A DNA stretch of 64,000 nt from Hydractinia symbiolongicarpus (GCF_029227915.1 NC_079877.1:1302001-1366000), one strand, 5' to 3'. Counted from the first letter of the stretch, positions 38,190-51,701 are shown. The notes: a model not told the origin generated them from the letters alone. Numbers and translations are program-made.

Positions 38190-39850
38190 AAACGAAAACC
38201 CGCGAATTCCCGTAAATCCCGGACTCGGCCTGTATAGTCAAAAGTATACTAAGAAAGTACCCAGGGAGTAAACTCATTTCCCGAACAATTTTTTAAATTA
38301 TTTTTTCACCACTAAAACGCATGAGACATGTAGTTTTCCAAAATGTTTTCCGTTTTGATGAGACGCTGAATAAAAGAAGTTTAATCGCCGGCAAACGAAA
38401 ACCCGCGATTTCCCGTAAATCCTGGACTCGGCCCGTATAGTCAAAAGTATACAAAGAAAGTACTAAGGGAGTAAACTCAATTCCTGAACGGTTTTTAAAA
38501 TTAGTTTTTCACCACTAAAACGCATGAGACTTGTAGTTTTCAAACATGTTTTCATTTTTGATGAGACGCTGAATAAAAGAAGTTTTATCGCCGGCTAACA
38601 AAAACCCGCGATTTCCCGTAAATCCCGGACTCGGCCCGTATAGTCAAAAGTATACAAAGAAAGTACCCAGGAAGTAAACTCAGTTCCCGAACGATTTTTT
38701 AAATCATTTTTTCACCACTAAAACGCATGAGACTTGTTGTTTTCAAAAATGTTTTCATTTTTTAGGAGACGCTGAATAAAAGAAGTTTAATCGCCGGCAA
38801 ACAAAAACCCGCGATTTCCCCTAAATCCCGGACTCGGCCCGTATATTCAAAAGTATACTAAGAAAGTACCCAGGGAGTAAACTCATTTCCCGAACGATTT
38901 TTTAAATTATTTTTTCACCACTAAAACGCATGAGACATGTAGTTTTCCAAAATGTTTTCAATTTTGATGAGACGCTGAATAAAAGAAGTTTAATCGTCAA
39001 TTCCTGAACGATTTTTAAAATTAGTTTTTCACCACTAAAACGCATGAGACTTGTAGTTTTCAAACATGTTTTCATTTTTGATGAGACGCTGAATAAAAGA
39101 AGTTTGATCGCCGGCTAACAAAAACCCGCGATTTCCCGTAAATCCCGGACTCGGCCCGTATAGTCAAAAGTATACAAAGAAAGTACCCAGGAAGTAAACT
39201 CAGTTCCCGAACGATTTTTTAAATCATTTTTTCACCACTAAAACGCATGAGACTTGTTGTTTTCAAAAATGTTTTCATTTTTTAGGAGACGCTGAATAAA
39301 AGAAGTTTAATCGCCGGCAAACAAAAACCCGCGATTTCCCCTAAATCCCGGACTCGGCCCGTATATTCAAAAGTATACTAAGAAAGTACCCAGGGAGTAA
39401 ACTCATTTCCCGAACGATTTTTTAAATTATTTTTTCACCACTAAAACGCATGAGACATGTAGTTTTCCGAAATGTTTTCAATTTTGATGAGACGCTGAAT
39501 AAAAGAAGTTTAATCGCCGGCAAACGAAAACCCGCGATTTCCCGTAAATCCTGGACTCGGCCCGTATAGTCAAAAGTATACAAAGAAAATAACCAGGAAG
39601 TAAACTCATTTTCCGAACGATTTTTTAAATTATTTTTTCACCACTAAAACGCATGAGACTTGTAGTTTTCAAAAATGTTTTCAGTTTTGATGAGACGCTG
39701 AATAAAAGAAGTTTAATCGCCGGCAAACGAAAACCCGCGATTTCCCGTAAATCCTAGACTCGGCCCGTATAGTCAAAAGTATACAAAGAAAGTACTTAGG
39801 GAGTAAACTCGTTTCCCGAACGATTTTTTAAATTATTTTTTCACCACTAA
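38190..39850 (+). repeat. Block E copy 1 of a 2143-bp higher-order repeat with a truncated monomer
   Basis: This matches 40333-41993 at offset 2143. Markers are GTTTTCCGTTTTG, GTACTAAGGGAG at 38461, TTCCTGAACGGTTTTTAAAA, AAATCATTTTTTCACC at 38701 and 39221, CATTTTTTAGGAGACG, CCCCTAAATCC, GTATATTCAAAAG, the truncated monomer at 38968-39081, and AAAATAACCAGG. The spacing is not a multiple of 203 because of the truncated monomer: 10 full monomers plus 114 minus 1. Confidence 0.9.
38968..39081 (+). repeat. Truncated satellite monomer (114 bp), copy 1
   Basis: The distance between consecutive TGAGACGCTG starts is only 114 bp. The sequence jumps from TTTAATCG (ending at 38996) directly to TCAATTCCTGAACG, skipping 89 bp found in a full monomer. 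The lost part holds the GC dyad, CTCGGCCC, GTATAC and the AAGTACC box. I see no obvious microhomology at the junction. Phase shifts by 89 bp from here on. Confidence 0.95.
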
Positions 39851-40332
39851 AACGCATGAGACTTGTAGTTTTCAAAAATGTTTTCAGTTTTGATGAAACG
39901 CTGAATAAAAGAAGTTTAATCGCCGGCAAACTAAAACCCGTGATTTCCCGTAAATTTCGGACTCGGCCCGTATAGTCAAAAGTATACAAAGAAAATACCC
40001 AGGAAGTAAACTCATTTCCCGAACGATTTTTTAAATTATTTTTTCACCACTAAAACGCATGAGACTTGTAGTTTTCAAAAATGTTTTCAGTTTTGATGAG
40101 ACGCTGAATAAAAGAAGTTTAATCGCCGGCAAACGAAAACCCGCGATTTCCCGTAAATCCTGGACTCAGCCCGTATAGTCAAAAGTATACAAAGAAAGTA
40201 CTTAGGGAGTAAACTCGTTTCCCGAACGATTTTTTAAATTATTTTTTCACCACTAAAACGCATGAGACTTGTAGTTTTCAAAAATGTTTTCAGTTTTGAT
40301 GAGACGCTGAATAAAAGAAGTTTAATCGCCGG
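39851..40332 (+). repeat. Monomers between block E copies
   Basis: Ordinary monomers of the GTACTTAGGG and AAAATACCCAGG subtypes, related to block A. Private changes include CAAACTAAAACCCG near 39929 and GTAAATTTCGG near 39950. Satellite only. Confidence 0.8.
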
Positions 40333-41993
40333 CAAACGAAAACCCGCGAATTCCCGTAAATCCCGGACTCGGCCCGTATAGTCAAAAGTATACTAAGAAA
40401 GTACCCAGGGAGTAAACTCATTTCCCGAACAATTTTTAAATTATTTTTTCACCACTAAAACGCATGAGACATGTAGTTTTCCAAAATGTTTTCCGTTTTG
40501 ATGAGACGCTGAATAAAAGAAGTTTAATCGCCGGCAAACGAAAACCCGCGATTTCCCGTAAATCCTGGACTCGGCCCGTATAGTCAAAAGTATACAAAGA
40601 AAGTACTAAGGGAGTAAACTCAATTCCTGAACGGTTTTTAAAATTAGTTTTTCACCACTAAAACGCATGAGACTTGTAGTTTTCAAACATGTTTTCATTT
40701 TTGATGAGACGCTGAATAAAAGAAGTTTTATCGCCGGCTAACAAAAACCCGCGATTTCCCGTAAATCCCGGACTCGGCCCGTATAGTCAAAAGTATACAA
40801 AGAAAGTACCCAGGAAGTAAACTCAGTTCCCGAACGATTTTTTAAATCATTTTTTCACCACTAAAACGCATGAGACTTGTTGTTTTCAAAAATGTTTTCA
40901 TTTTTTAGGAGACGCTGAATAAAAGAAGTTTAATCGCCGGCAAACAAAAACCCGCGATTTCCCCTAAATCCCGGACTCGGCCCGTATATTCAAAAGTATA
41001 CTAAGAAAGTACCCAGGGATTAAACTCATTTCCCGAACGATTTTTTAAATTATTTTTTCACCACTAAAACGCATGAGACATGTAGTTTTCCAAAATGTTT
41101 TCAATTTTGATGAGACGCTGAATAAAAGAAGTTTAATCGTCAATTCCTGAACGATTTTTAAAATTAGTTTTTCACCACTAAAACGCATGAGACTTGTAGT
41201 TTTCAAACATGTTTTCATTTTTGATGAGACGCTGAATAAAAGAAGTTTGATCGCCGGCTAACAAAAACCCGCGATTTCCCGTAAATCCCGGACTCGGCCC
41301 GTATAGTCAAAAGTATACAAAGAAAGTACCCAGGAAGTAAACTCAGTTCCCGAACGATTTTTTAAATCATTTTTTCACCACTAAAACGCATGAGACTTGT
41401 TGTTTTCAAAAATGTTTTCATTTTTTAGGAGACGCTGAATAAAAGAAGTTTAATCGCCGGCAAACAAAAACCCGCGATTTCCCCTAAATCCCGGACTCGG
41501 CCCGTATATTCAAAAGTATACTAAGAAAGTACCCAGGGAGTAAACTCATTTCCCGAACGATTTTTTAAATTATTTTTTCACCACTAAAACGCATGAGACA
41601 TGTAGTTTTCCGAAATGTTTTCAATTTTGATGAGACGCTGAATAAAAGAAGTTTAATCGCCGGCAAACGAAAACCCGCGATTTCCCGTAAATCCTGGACT
41701 CGGCCCGTATAGTCAAAAGTATACAAAGAAAATAACCAGGAAGTAAACTCATTTTCCGAACGATTTTTTAAATTATTTTTTCACCACTAAAACGCATGAG
41801 ACTTGTAGTTTTCAAAAATGTTTTCAGTTTTGATGAGACGCTGAATAAAAGAAGTTTAATCGGCGGCAAACGAAAACCCGCGATTTCCCGTAAATCCTGG
41901 ACTCGGCCCGTATAGTCAAAAGTATACAAAGAAAGTACTTAGGGAGTAAACTCGTTTCCCGAACGATTTTTTAAATTATTTTTTCACCACTAA
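40333..41993 (+). repeat. Block E copy 2 of the 2143-bp higher-order repeat
   Basis: Copy of 38190-39850, including GTACTAAGGGAG at 40604, AAATCATTTTTTCACC twice, and the second truncated monomer at 41111-41224. One T is missing from the first T tract near 40432, which explains the spacing of 2143 rather than 2144. Confidence 0.9.
41111..41224 (+). repeat. Truncated satellite monomer (114 bp), copy 2
   Basis: Same junction as at 38996/38997 (TTTAATCG ending at 41139, then TCAATTCCTG). The deletion therefore happened once, before the 2143-bp unit was duplicated. Confidence 0.95.
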
Positions 41994-43840
41994 AACGCAT
42001 GAGACATGTAGTTTTCAAAAATGTTTTCAGTTTTGATGAGACGCTGAATAAAAGAAGTTTAATCGCCGGCAAACGAAAACCCGCGATTTCCCGTAAATCC
42101 CGGACTCGGCCCGTATAGTCAAAAGTATACAAAGAAAGTACCCAGGAAGTAAAGTCATTTCCCGAACGATTTTTTAAATTATTTTTTCACCACTAAAACG
42201 CATGAGACATGTAGTTTTCAAAAATGTTTTCAGTTTTGATGAGACGCTGAATAAAAAAGTTTAATCGCCGGCAAACGAAAACCCGCGATTTCCCGTAAAT
42301 CCCGGACTCGGCCCGTATAGTCAGAAGTATACAAATAAAGTACCCAGGGAGTAAACTCATTTCCCGAACGATTTTTTAAATTATTTTTTCACCAGTAAAA
42401 CGCATGAGACATGTAGTTTTTAAAAATGTTTTCATTTTTGATGAGACGCTGAATAAAAGAAGTTTAATCGCCGGCAAACGAAAACCTGCGATTTCCCGTA
42501 AATCCCGGACTCGGCCCGTATAGTCAAAAGTATACAAAGAAAATACCCAGGAAGTAAACTCATTTCCCGAACGATTTTTTAAATTATTTTTTCACCACTC
42601 AAACGCATGAGACATGTACTTTTCAATAATGTTTTCAGTTTTGATGAGACGCTGAATAAAAGAAGTTTATTCGCCGGCAAACGAAAACCCGCGATTTCCC
42701 GTAAATCCCGGACTCGGCCCGTATAGTCAAAAGTATACAAAGAAAGTACCCAGGAAGTAAACTCAGTTCCCGAACGATTTTTTAAATTATTTTTTCACCA
42801 CTAAAACGCATGAGACTTGTTGTTTTCAAAAATGTTTTCATTTTTGATGAGACGCTGAATAAAAGAATTTTAATTGCCGGCAAACGAAAACCCGCGAATT
42901 CCCGTAAATCCCGGACTCGGCCCGTATAGTCAAAAGTATACTAAGAAAGTACCCAGGGAGTAAACTCATTTCCCGAACGATTTTTTAAATTATTTTTTCA
43001 CCACTAAAACGCATGAGACATGTAGTTTTCCAAAATATTTTCAGTTTTGATGAGACGCTGAATAAAAGGACTTTAATCGCCGGCAAACGAAAACCCGCGA
43101 TTTCCCGTAAATCCTGGACTCGGCCCGTATAGTCAAAAGTATACAAAGAAAGTACTTAGGGAGTAAACTCATTTTCTGAACGATTTTTAAAATTAGTTTT
43201 TCACCACTAAAACGCATGAGACTTGTAGTTTTCAAACATGTTTTCATTTTTGATGAGACGCTGAATAAAGGAAGTTTAATCGCCGGCTAACGAAAACCCG
43301 CGATTTCCCGTAAATCCCGGACTCGGCCCGTATAGTCAAAAGTATACAAAGAAAGTACCCAGGAAGTAAACTCATTTCCCGAACGATTTTTTAAATTATT
43401 TTTTCACCACTAAAACGCATGAGACATGTAGTTTTCAAAAGTATTTTCAGTTTTGATGAGACGCTGAATAAAAGAAGTTTAATCGCCGGCAAACGAAAAC
43501 CCGCGATTTCCCGTAAATCCCGGACTCGACCCGTATAGTCAAAAGTATACAAAGAAAGTACCCAGGAAGTAAAGTCACTTCCCGAACGATTTTTTAAATT
43601 ATTTTTTCACCACTAAAACGCATGAGACATGTAGTTTTCAAAAATGTTTTCAGTTTTGATGAGACGCTGAATAAAAAAGTTTAATCGCCGGCAAACGAAA
43701 ACCCGCGATTTCCCGTAAATCCCGGACTCGGCCCGTATAGTCAGAAGTATACAAAAAGAGTACCCAGGGAGTAAACTCATTTCCCGAACGATTTTTTAAA
43801 TTATTTTTTCACCAGTAAAACGCATGAGACATGTAGTTTT
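41994..43840 (+). repeat. Block F: 7-monomer-spaced repeat
   Basis: GACGCTGAATAAAAAAGTTTAATC (two bases short of the usual monomer) is seen near 42243 and again near 43663, 1420 bp later. Both are followed by GTCAGAAGTATACAAA and CACCAGTAAAACG. The rest is satellite monomers related to block D, including a TTTTTAAAATTAG-subtype monomer near 43190. Confidence 0.8.
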
Positions 43841-44930
43841 CAAACAAGTTTTCATTTTTGATGAGACGCTGAATAAAAGAAGTTTAATCGCCGGCTAACG
43901 AAAACCCGCGATTTCCCGTAAATCCCGGACTCGGCCCGTATAGTCAAAAGTATACAAAGAAAGTACCCAGGAAGTAAACTCATTTCCCGAACGATTTTTT
44001 AAATTATTTTTTCACCACTAAAACGCATGAGACATGTCGTTTTCAAAAGTGTTTTCAGTTTTGATGAGACGCTGAATAAAAGAAGTTTAATCGCCGGCAA
44101 ACGAAAACCCGCGATTTCCCGTAAATCCCGGACTCGGCCCTTATAGTCAAAAGTATACAAAGAAAGTACTTAGGGAGTAAACTCATTTCCCGAACGATTT
44201 TTGAAATTATTTTTTCACCACTAAAACGCATGAGACATGTAGTTTTCAAAAATGTTTTCAGTTTTGATGAGACGCTGAATAAAGGAAGTTTAATCGCCGG
44301 CAAACCAAAACCCGCGATTTCCCGTAAATCCCGGACTCGGCCCGTATAGTCAAAAGTATACAAAGAAAGTACCCAGGAAGTAAACTCATTTCCCGAACGA
44401 TTTTTTAAATTATTTTTTCACCACTAAAACGCATGAGACATGTCGTTTTCAAAAGTGTTTTCAGTTTTGATGAGACGCTGAATAAAAGAAGTTTAATCGC
44501 CTGCAAACGAAAACCCGCGATTTCCCGTAAATCCCGGACTCGGCCCGTATAGTCAAAAGTATACAAAGAAAGGACTTAGGGAGTAAACTCATTTCCCGAA
44601 CGATTTTTGAAATTATTTTTTCACCACTAAAACGCATGAGACATGTAGTTTTTAAAAATGTTTTCAGTTTTGATGAGACGCTGAATAAAAGAAGTTTAAT
44701 CGCCGGCAAACGAAAACCCGCGATTTCCCGTAAATCCCGGACTCGGCCCGTATAGTCAAAAGTATACAAAGAAAGTACCCAGGAAGTAAACTCATTTCCC
44801 GAACGATTTTTTAAATTATTTTTTCACCACTAAAACGCATGAGACTTGTAGTTTTTAAAAATGTTTTCATTTTTGATGAGACGCTGAATAAAAGAAGTTT
44901 AATCGCCGGCCAGCAAAAACCCGCGATTTC
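43841..44930 (+). repeat. Dimer repeat (406 bp) and flanking monomers
   Basis: The pair ATGTCGTTTTCAAAAGTG then CGATTTTTGAAATTATT occurs near 44036 and 44203, then again 406 bp later near 44442 and 44609. It is a simple tandem dimer. The GAAATT variant removes a TAA on the minus strand, which explains the 102-codon open frames here. Confidence 0.85.
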
Positions 44931-47900
44931 CCGTAAATCCCGGACTCGGCCCGTATAGTCAAAAGTATGCAAAGAAAGTACCCAGGAAGTAAACTCATTT
45001 CCAGAACGATTTTTTAACTTATTTTTTCACCACTAAAACGCATGAGACTTGTAGTTTTCAAAAATGTTTTCATTTTTGATGAGACGCTGAATAAAAGAAG
45101 TTTAATCGCCGGCAAACGAAAACCCGCGATCTCCCGTAAATCCCGGACTCGGCCCGTATAGTCAAAAGTATACAAAGAAAGTACCCAGGAAGTAAACTCA
45201 TTTCCCTAACGATTTTTTAAATTATTTTTTCACCACTAACGCGCATGAGACTTGTAGTTTTTAAAAATGTTTTCATTTTTGATGAGACGCTGAATAAATG
45301 AAGTTTAATCGCCGGCTAACGAAAACCAGCGATTTCCCGTAAATCCCGGACTCGGCCCGTATAGTCAAAAGTATACAAAGAAAGTACCCAGGAAGTAAAC
45401 TCAGTTCCCGAACGATTTTTTAAATTATTTTTTCACCACTAAAACGCATGAGACTTGTGTTTTCAAAAATGTTTTCATTTTTGATGAGACGCTGAATAAA
45501 AGAAGTTTAATCGCCGGCAAACAAAAACCCGCGATTTCCCGTAAATCCCGGACTCGGCCCGTATAGTCAAAAGTATACAAAGAAAGTACCCAGGAAGTAA
45601 ACTCAGTTCCCGAACGATTTTTTAAATTATTTTTTCACCACTAAAACGCATGAGACTTGTTGTTTTCAAAAATGTTTTCATTTTTGATGAGACGCTGAAT
45701 AAAAGAAGTTTAATCGCCGGCAAACAAAAACCCGCAATTTCCCGTAAATCCCGGACTCGGCCCGTATAGTCAAAAGTATACTAAGAAAGTACCCAGGGAG
45801 TAAACTCATTTCCCGAACGATTTTTTAAAATTATTTTTTCACCACTAAAACGCATGAGACATGCAGTTTTCCAAAATGTTTTCAGTTTTGATGAGACGCT
45901 GAATAAAAGAAGTTTAATCGCCGGCAAACGAAAACCCGCGATTTCCCGTAAATCCTGGACTCGGCCCGTATAGTCAAAAGTATACAAAGAAAGTACCCAG
46001 GAAGTAAACTCAGTTCCCGAACGATTTTTTAAATTATTTTTTCACCACTAAAACGCATGAGACTTGTTGTTTTCAAAAATGTTTTCATTTTTGATGAGAC
46101 GCTGAATAAAAGAAGTTTAATCGCCGGCAAACAAAAACCCGCGATTTCCCGTAAATCCCGGACTCGGCCCGTATAGTCAAAAGTATGCAAAGAAAGTACC
46201 CAGGAAGTAAACTCATTTCCCGAACGATTTTTTAACTTATTTTTTCACCACTAAAACGCATGAGACTTGTAGTTTTCAAAAATGTTTTCATTTTTGATGA
46301 GACGCTGAATAAAAGAAGTTTAATCGCCGGCAAACGAAAACCCGCGATCTCCCGTAAATCCCGGACTCGGCCCGTATAGTCAAAAGTATTCAAAGAAAGT
46401 ACCCAGGAAGTAAACTCCATTCCCTAACGATTTTTTAAATTATTTTTTCACCACTAACGCGCATGAGACTTGTAGTTTTTAAAAATGTTTTCATTTTTGA
46501 TGAGACGCTGAATATATGAAGTTTAATGGCCGGCTAACGAAAACCCGCGATTTCCCATAAATCCCGGACTCGGCCCGTATAGTCAAAAGTATACTAAGAA
46601 AGTACCCAGGAAGTAAACTCAGTTCCCGAACGATTTTTTAAATTATTTTTTCACCACTAAAACGCATGAGACTTGTTGTTTTCAAAAATGTTTTCATTTT
46701 TGATGAGACGCTGAATAAAAGAAGTTTAATCGCCGGCAAACAAAAACCCGCGATTTCCCGTAAATCCCGGACTCGGCCCGTATAGTCAAAAGTATACAAA
46801 GAAAGTACCCAGGAAGTAAACTCAGTTCCCGAACGATTTTTTAAATTATTTTTTCACCACTAAAACGCATGAGACTTGTTGTTTTCAAAAATGTTTTCAT
46901 TTTTGATGAGACGCTGAATAAAAGAAGTTTAATCGCCGGCAAACAAAAACCCGCAATTTCCCGTAAATCCCGGACTCGGCCCGTATAGTCAAAAGTATAC
47001 TAAGAAAGTACCCAGGGAGTAAACTCATTTCCCGAACGATTTTTTAAAATTATTTTTTCACCACTAAAACGCATGAGACATGCAGTTTTCCAAAATGTTT
47101 TCAGTTTTGATGAGACGCTGAATAAAAGAAGTTTAATCGCCGGCAAACGAAAACCCGCGATTTCCCGTAAATCCTGGACTCGGCCCGTATAGTCAAAAGT
47201 ATACAAAGAAAGTACCCAGGAAGTAAACTCAGTTCCCGAACGATTTTTTAAATTATTTTTTCACCACTAAAACGCATGAGACTTGTTGTTTTCAAAAATG
47301 TTTTCATTTTTGATGAGACGCTGAATAAAAGAAGTTTAATCGCCGGCAAACAAAAACCCGCGATTTCCCGTAAATCCCGGACTCGGCCCGTATAGTCAAA
47401 AGTATGCAAAGAAAGTACCCAGGAAGTAAACTCATTTCCCGAACGATTTTTTAACTTATTTTTTCACCACTAAAACGCATGAGACTTGTAGTTTTCAAAA
47501 ATGTTTTCATTTTTGATGAGACGCTGAATAAAAGAAGTTTAATCGCCGGCAAACGAAAACCCGCGATCTCCCGTAAATCCCGGACTCGGCCCGTATAGTC
47601 AAAAGTATTCAAAGAAAGTACCCAGGAAGTAAACTCATTTCCCTAACGATTTTTTAAATTATTTTTTCACCACTAACGCGCATGAGACTTGTAGTTTTTA
47701 AAAATGTTTTCATTTTTGATGAGACGCTGAATATATGAAGTTTAATGGCCGGCTAACGAAAACCCGCGATTTCCAGTAAATCCCGGACTCGGCCCGTATA
47801 GTCAAAAGTATACAAAGAAAGTACCCAGGAAGTAAACTCAGTTCCCAAACGATTTTTTAAATTATTTTTTCACCACTAAAACGCATGAGACTTGTTGTTT

Positions 47901-48330
47901 TCAAAAATGTTTTCATTTTTGATGAGACGCTGAATAAAAGAAGTTTAATCGCCGGCAAACAAAAACCCGCGATTTCCCGTAAATCCCGGACTCGGCCCGT
48001 ATAGTCAAAAGTATACTAAGAAAGTACCCAGGAAGTAAACTCAGTTCCCGAACGATTTTTTAAATTATTTTTTCACCACTAAAACGCATGAGACTTGTTG
48101 TTTGCAAAAATGTTTTCATTTTTGATGAGACGCTGAATAAAAGAAGTTTAATCGCCGGCAAACAAAAACCCCCGATTTCCCGTAAATCCCGGACTCGGCC
48201 CGTATAGTCAAAAGTATGCAAAGAAAGTACCCAGGAAGTAAACTCATTTCCCGAACGATTTTTTAACTTATTTTTTCACCACTAAAACGCATGAGACTTG
48301 TAGTTTTCAAAAATGTTATCATTTTTGATG
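44930..48330 (+). repeat. Block G: 6-monomer higher-order repeat, about 2.7 copies
   Basis: The rare CACTAACGCGCATGAG variant lies at 45237, 46455, 47674 and 48486, spaced 1218, 1219 and 812 bp. Upstream of each come GTATGCAAAGAAAG and TTTTTTAACTTATTTTTT monomers, in order. The TTTTTTAAAATTATTTTTTC variant with ATGCAGTTTTCC occurs in the first two copies (near 45830 and 47050). The third copy has lost two monomers. Private changes such as AATATATGAAG mark later exchange between copies. Confidence 0.88.
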
Positions 48331-51093
48331 AGACGCTGAATAAAAGAAGTTTAATCGCCGGCAAACGAAAACCCGCGATCTCCCGTAAATCCCGGACTCG
48401 GCCCGTATAGTCAAAAGTATTCAAAGAAAGTACCCAGGAAGTAAACTCATTTCCCTAACGATTTTTTAAATTATTTTTTCACCACTAACGCGCATGAGAC
48501 TTGTAGTTTTTAAAAATGTTTTCATTTTTGATGAGACGCTGAATAAATGAAGTTTAATGGCCGGCTAACGAAAACCCGCGATTTCCCGTAAATCCCGGAC
48601 TCGGCCCGTATAGTCAAAAGTATACAAAGAAAGTACCCAGGAAGTAAACTCAGTTCCCGAACGATTTTTTAAATTATTTTTTCACCACTAAAACGCATGA
48701 GACTTGTTGTTTTCAAAAATGTTTTCATTTTTGATGAGACGCTGAATAAAAGAAGTTTAATCGCCGGCAAACAAAATCCCGCGATTTCCCGTAAATCCCG
48801 GACTCGGCCCGTATAGTCAAAAGTATACTAAGAAAGTACCCAGGGAGTAAACTCATTTCCCGAACGATTTTTTAAATTATTTTTTCACCACTAAAACGCA
48901 TGAGGCATGTAGTTTTTCCAAAATGTTTTCAGTTTTGATGAGACGCTGAATAAAAGAAGTTTAATCGCCGGCAAACGAAAACCCGCGATTTCCCGTAAAT
49001 CCTGGACTCGGCCCGTATAGTCAAAAGTATACAAAGAAAGTACCCTGGAAGTAAACTCAGTTCCCGAACGATTTTTTAAATTATTTTTTCACCACTAAAA
49101 CGCATGAGACTTGTTGTTTTCAAAAATGTTTTCATTTTTGATGAGACGCTGAATAAAAGAAGTTTAATCGCCGGCAAACAAAAACCCGCGATTTCCCGTA
49201 AATCCCGGACTCGGCCCGTATAGTCAAAAGTATACTTAGAAAGTACCCAGGGAGTAAACTCATTTCCCGAACGATTTTTTAAATTATTTTTTCACCACTA
49301 AAACGCATGAGACATGTAGTTTTCCAAAATGTTTTCAGTTTTGATGAGACGCTGAATAAAAGAAGTTTAATCGCCGGCAAACGAAAACCCGCGATTTCCC
49401 GTAAATCCTGGACTCGGCCCGTATAGTCAAAAGTATACAAAGAAAGTACTTAGGGAGTAAACTCATTTCCTGAACGATTTTTAAAATTAGTTTTTCACCA
49501 CTAAAACGCATGAGACTTGTAGTTTGCAAACATGTTTTCATTTTTGATGAGACGCTGAATAAAAGAAGTTTAATCGCCGACTAACGAAAACCCGCGATTT
49601 CCCGTAAATCCCGGAGTCGGCCCGTATAGTCAAAGGTATACAAAGAAAGTACCCAGGAAGTAAACTCATTTCCCGAACGATTTTTTCAATTATTTTTTCA
49701 CCACTAAAACGCATGAGACATGTCGTTTTCAAAAGTGTTTTCAGTTTTGATGAGGCGCTGAATAAAAGAAGTTTAATCGCCGGCAAACGAAAACCCGCGA
49801 TTTCCCGTAAGTCCCGGACTCGGCCCGTATAGTCAAAAGGATACAAAGAAAGTACTTAGGGAGTAAACTCATTTCCCGAACGATTTTTAAAATTATTTTT
49901 TCACCACTAAAACGCATGAGACATGTAGTTTTCAAAAATGTTTTCAGTTTTGGTGAGACGCTGAATAAAAGAAGTTTAATCGCCGGCAAACGAAAACCCG
50001 CGTTTTCCCGTAAATCCCGGACTCGGCCCGTACAGTCAAAAGTATACAAAGAAAGTACCCAGGAAGTAAACTCATTTCCCGAACGATTTTTTAAATTATT
50101 TTTTCACCACTAAAACGCATGAGACTTGTAGTTTTCAAAAATGTTTTCATTTTTGATGAGACGCTGAATAAAAGAAGTTTAATCGCCGGCAAACAAAAAC
50201 CCGCGATTTCCCGTAAATCCCGGACTCGGCCCGTATAGTCAAAAGTATGCAAAGAAAGTACCCAGGAAGTAAACTCATTTCCCGAACGATTTTTTAACTT
50301 GTTTTTTCACCACTAAAACGCATGAGACTTGTAGTTTTCAAAAATGTTTTCATTTTTGATGAGACGCTAAATAAAAGAAGTTTAATCGCCGGCAAACGAA
50401 AACCCGCGATCTCCCGTAAATCCCGGACTCGGCCCGTATAGTCAAAAGTATACAAAGAAAGTACCCAGGAAGTAAACTCATTTCCCGAACGATTTTTTAA
50501 ATTATTTTTTCACCACTAACGCGCATGAGACTTGTAGTTTTTAAAAATGTTTTCATTTTTGATGAGACGCTGAATAAATGAAGTTTAATCGCCGGCTAAC
50601 GAAAACCCGCGATTTCCCGTAAATCCCGCACTCGGCCCGTATAGTCAAAAGTATACTAAGAAAGTACCCAGGAAGTAAACTCAGTTCCCGAACGATTTTT
50701 TAAATTATTTTTTCACCACTAAAACGCATGAGACTTGTTGTTTTCAAAAATGTTTTCATTTTTGATGAGACGCTGAATAAAAGAAGTTTAATCGCCGGCA
50801 AACAAAAACCCGCGATTTCCCGTAAATCCCGGACTCGGCCCGTATAGTCAAAAGTAAACTAAGAAAGTACCCAGGGAGTAAACTCATTTCCCGAACGATT
50901 TTTTAAATTATTTTTTCACCACTAAAACGCATGAGACATGTAGTTTTCCAAAATGTTTTCAGTTTTGATGAGACGCTGAATAAAAGAAGTTTAATCGCCG
51001 GCAAACAAAAACCCGCGATTTCCCGTAAATCCTGGACTCGGCCCGTATAGTCAAAAGTATACAAAAAATTACTTAGGGAGTAAACTCATTTCC
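48331..51093 (+). repeat. Block H copy 1 (about 2.76 kb) of a duplication spaced 3450 bp
   Basis: This matches 51781-54542 at offset 3450 (17 x 203 minus 1). Shared markers are AGTTTTTCCAAAATG, GTACCCTGGAAG, TATACTTAGAAAG, AGTTTGCAAACATG, GCCGACTAACG, TTTTTTCAATTATT, GAGGCGCTGAAT, GTAAGTCCC, TTTTGGTGAGACG, CCGTACAGTC, TTTTTTAACTTGTTTTTTC, GACGCTAAATAAAAG, and CACTAACGCGC at 50517. Confidence 0.9.
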
Positions 51094-51701
51094 CTAACGA
51101 TTTTTTAAATTATTTTTTCACCACTAACGCGCATGAGACTTGTAGTTTTTAAAAATGTTTTCATTTTTGATGAGACGCTGAATAAATGAAGTTTAATCGC
51201 CGGCTAACGAAAACCCGCGATTTCCCGTAAATCCCGCACTCGGCCCGTATAGTCAAAAGTATACTAAGAAAGTACCCAGGAAGTAAACTCAGTTCCCGAA
51301 CGATTTTTTAAATTATTTTTTCACCACTAAAACGCATGAGACTTGTTGTTTTCAAAAATGTTTTCATTTTTGATGAGACGCTGAATAAAAGAAGTTTAAT
51401 CGCCGGCAAACAAAAACCCGCGATTTCCCGTAAATCCCGGACTCGGCCCGTATAGTCAAAAGTATACTAAGAAAGTACCCAGGGAGTAAACTCATTTCCC
51501 GAACGATTTTTTAAATTATTTTTTCACCACTAAAACGCATGAGACATGTAGTTTTCCAAAATGTTTTCAGTTTTGATGAGACGCTGAATAAAAGAAGTTT
51601 AATCGCCGGCAAACAAAAACCCGCGATTTCCCGTAAATCCTGGACTCGGCCCGTATAGTCAAAAGTATACAAAAAATTACTTAGGGAGTAAACTCATTTC
51701 C
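50486..51701 (+). repeat. 3-monomer tandem duplication (608 bp, two copies)
   Basis: CACTAACGCGC at 50517, 51125 and 51733, and ATACAAAAAATTACTTAGGG near 51060 and 51668, are spaced 608 bp (3 x 203 minus 1). The lost base is in the AAAAAATTAC variant, so the shortening was copied with the unit. Edges are approximate. Confidence 0.87.

Noticed and set aside
38968-39081. Transposon insertion or excision scar at the short monomer
   Set aside because: The junction is a plain 89-bp internal deletion. There are no target-site duplications, terminal repeats or foreign bases.
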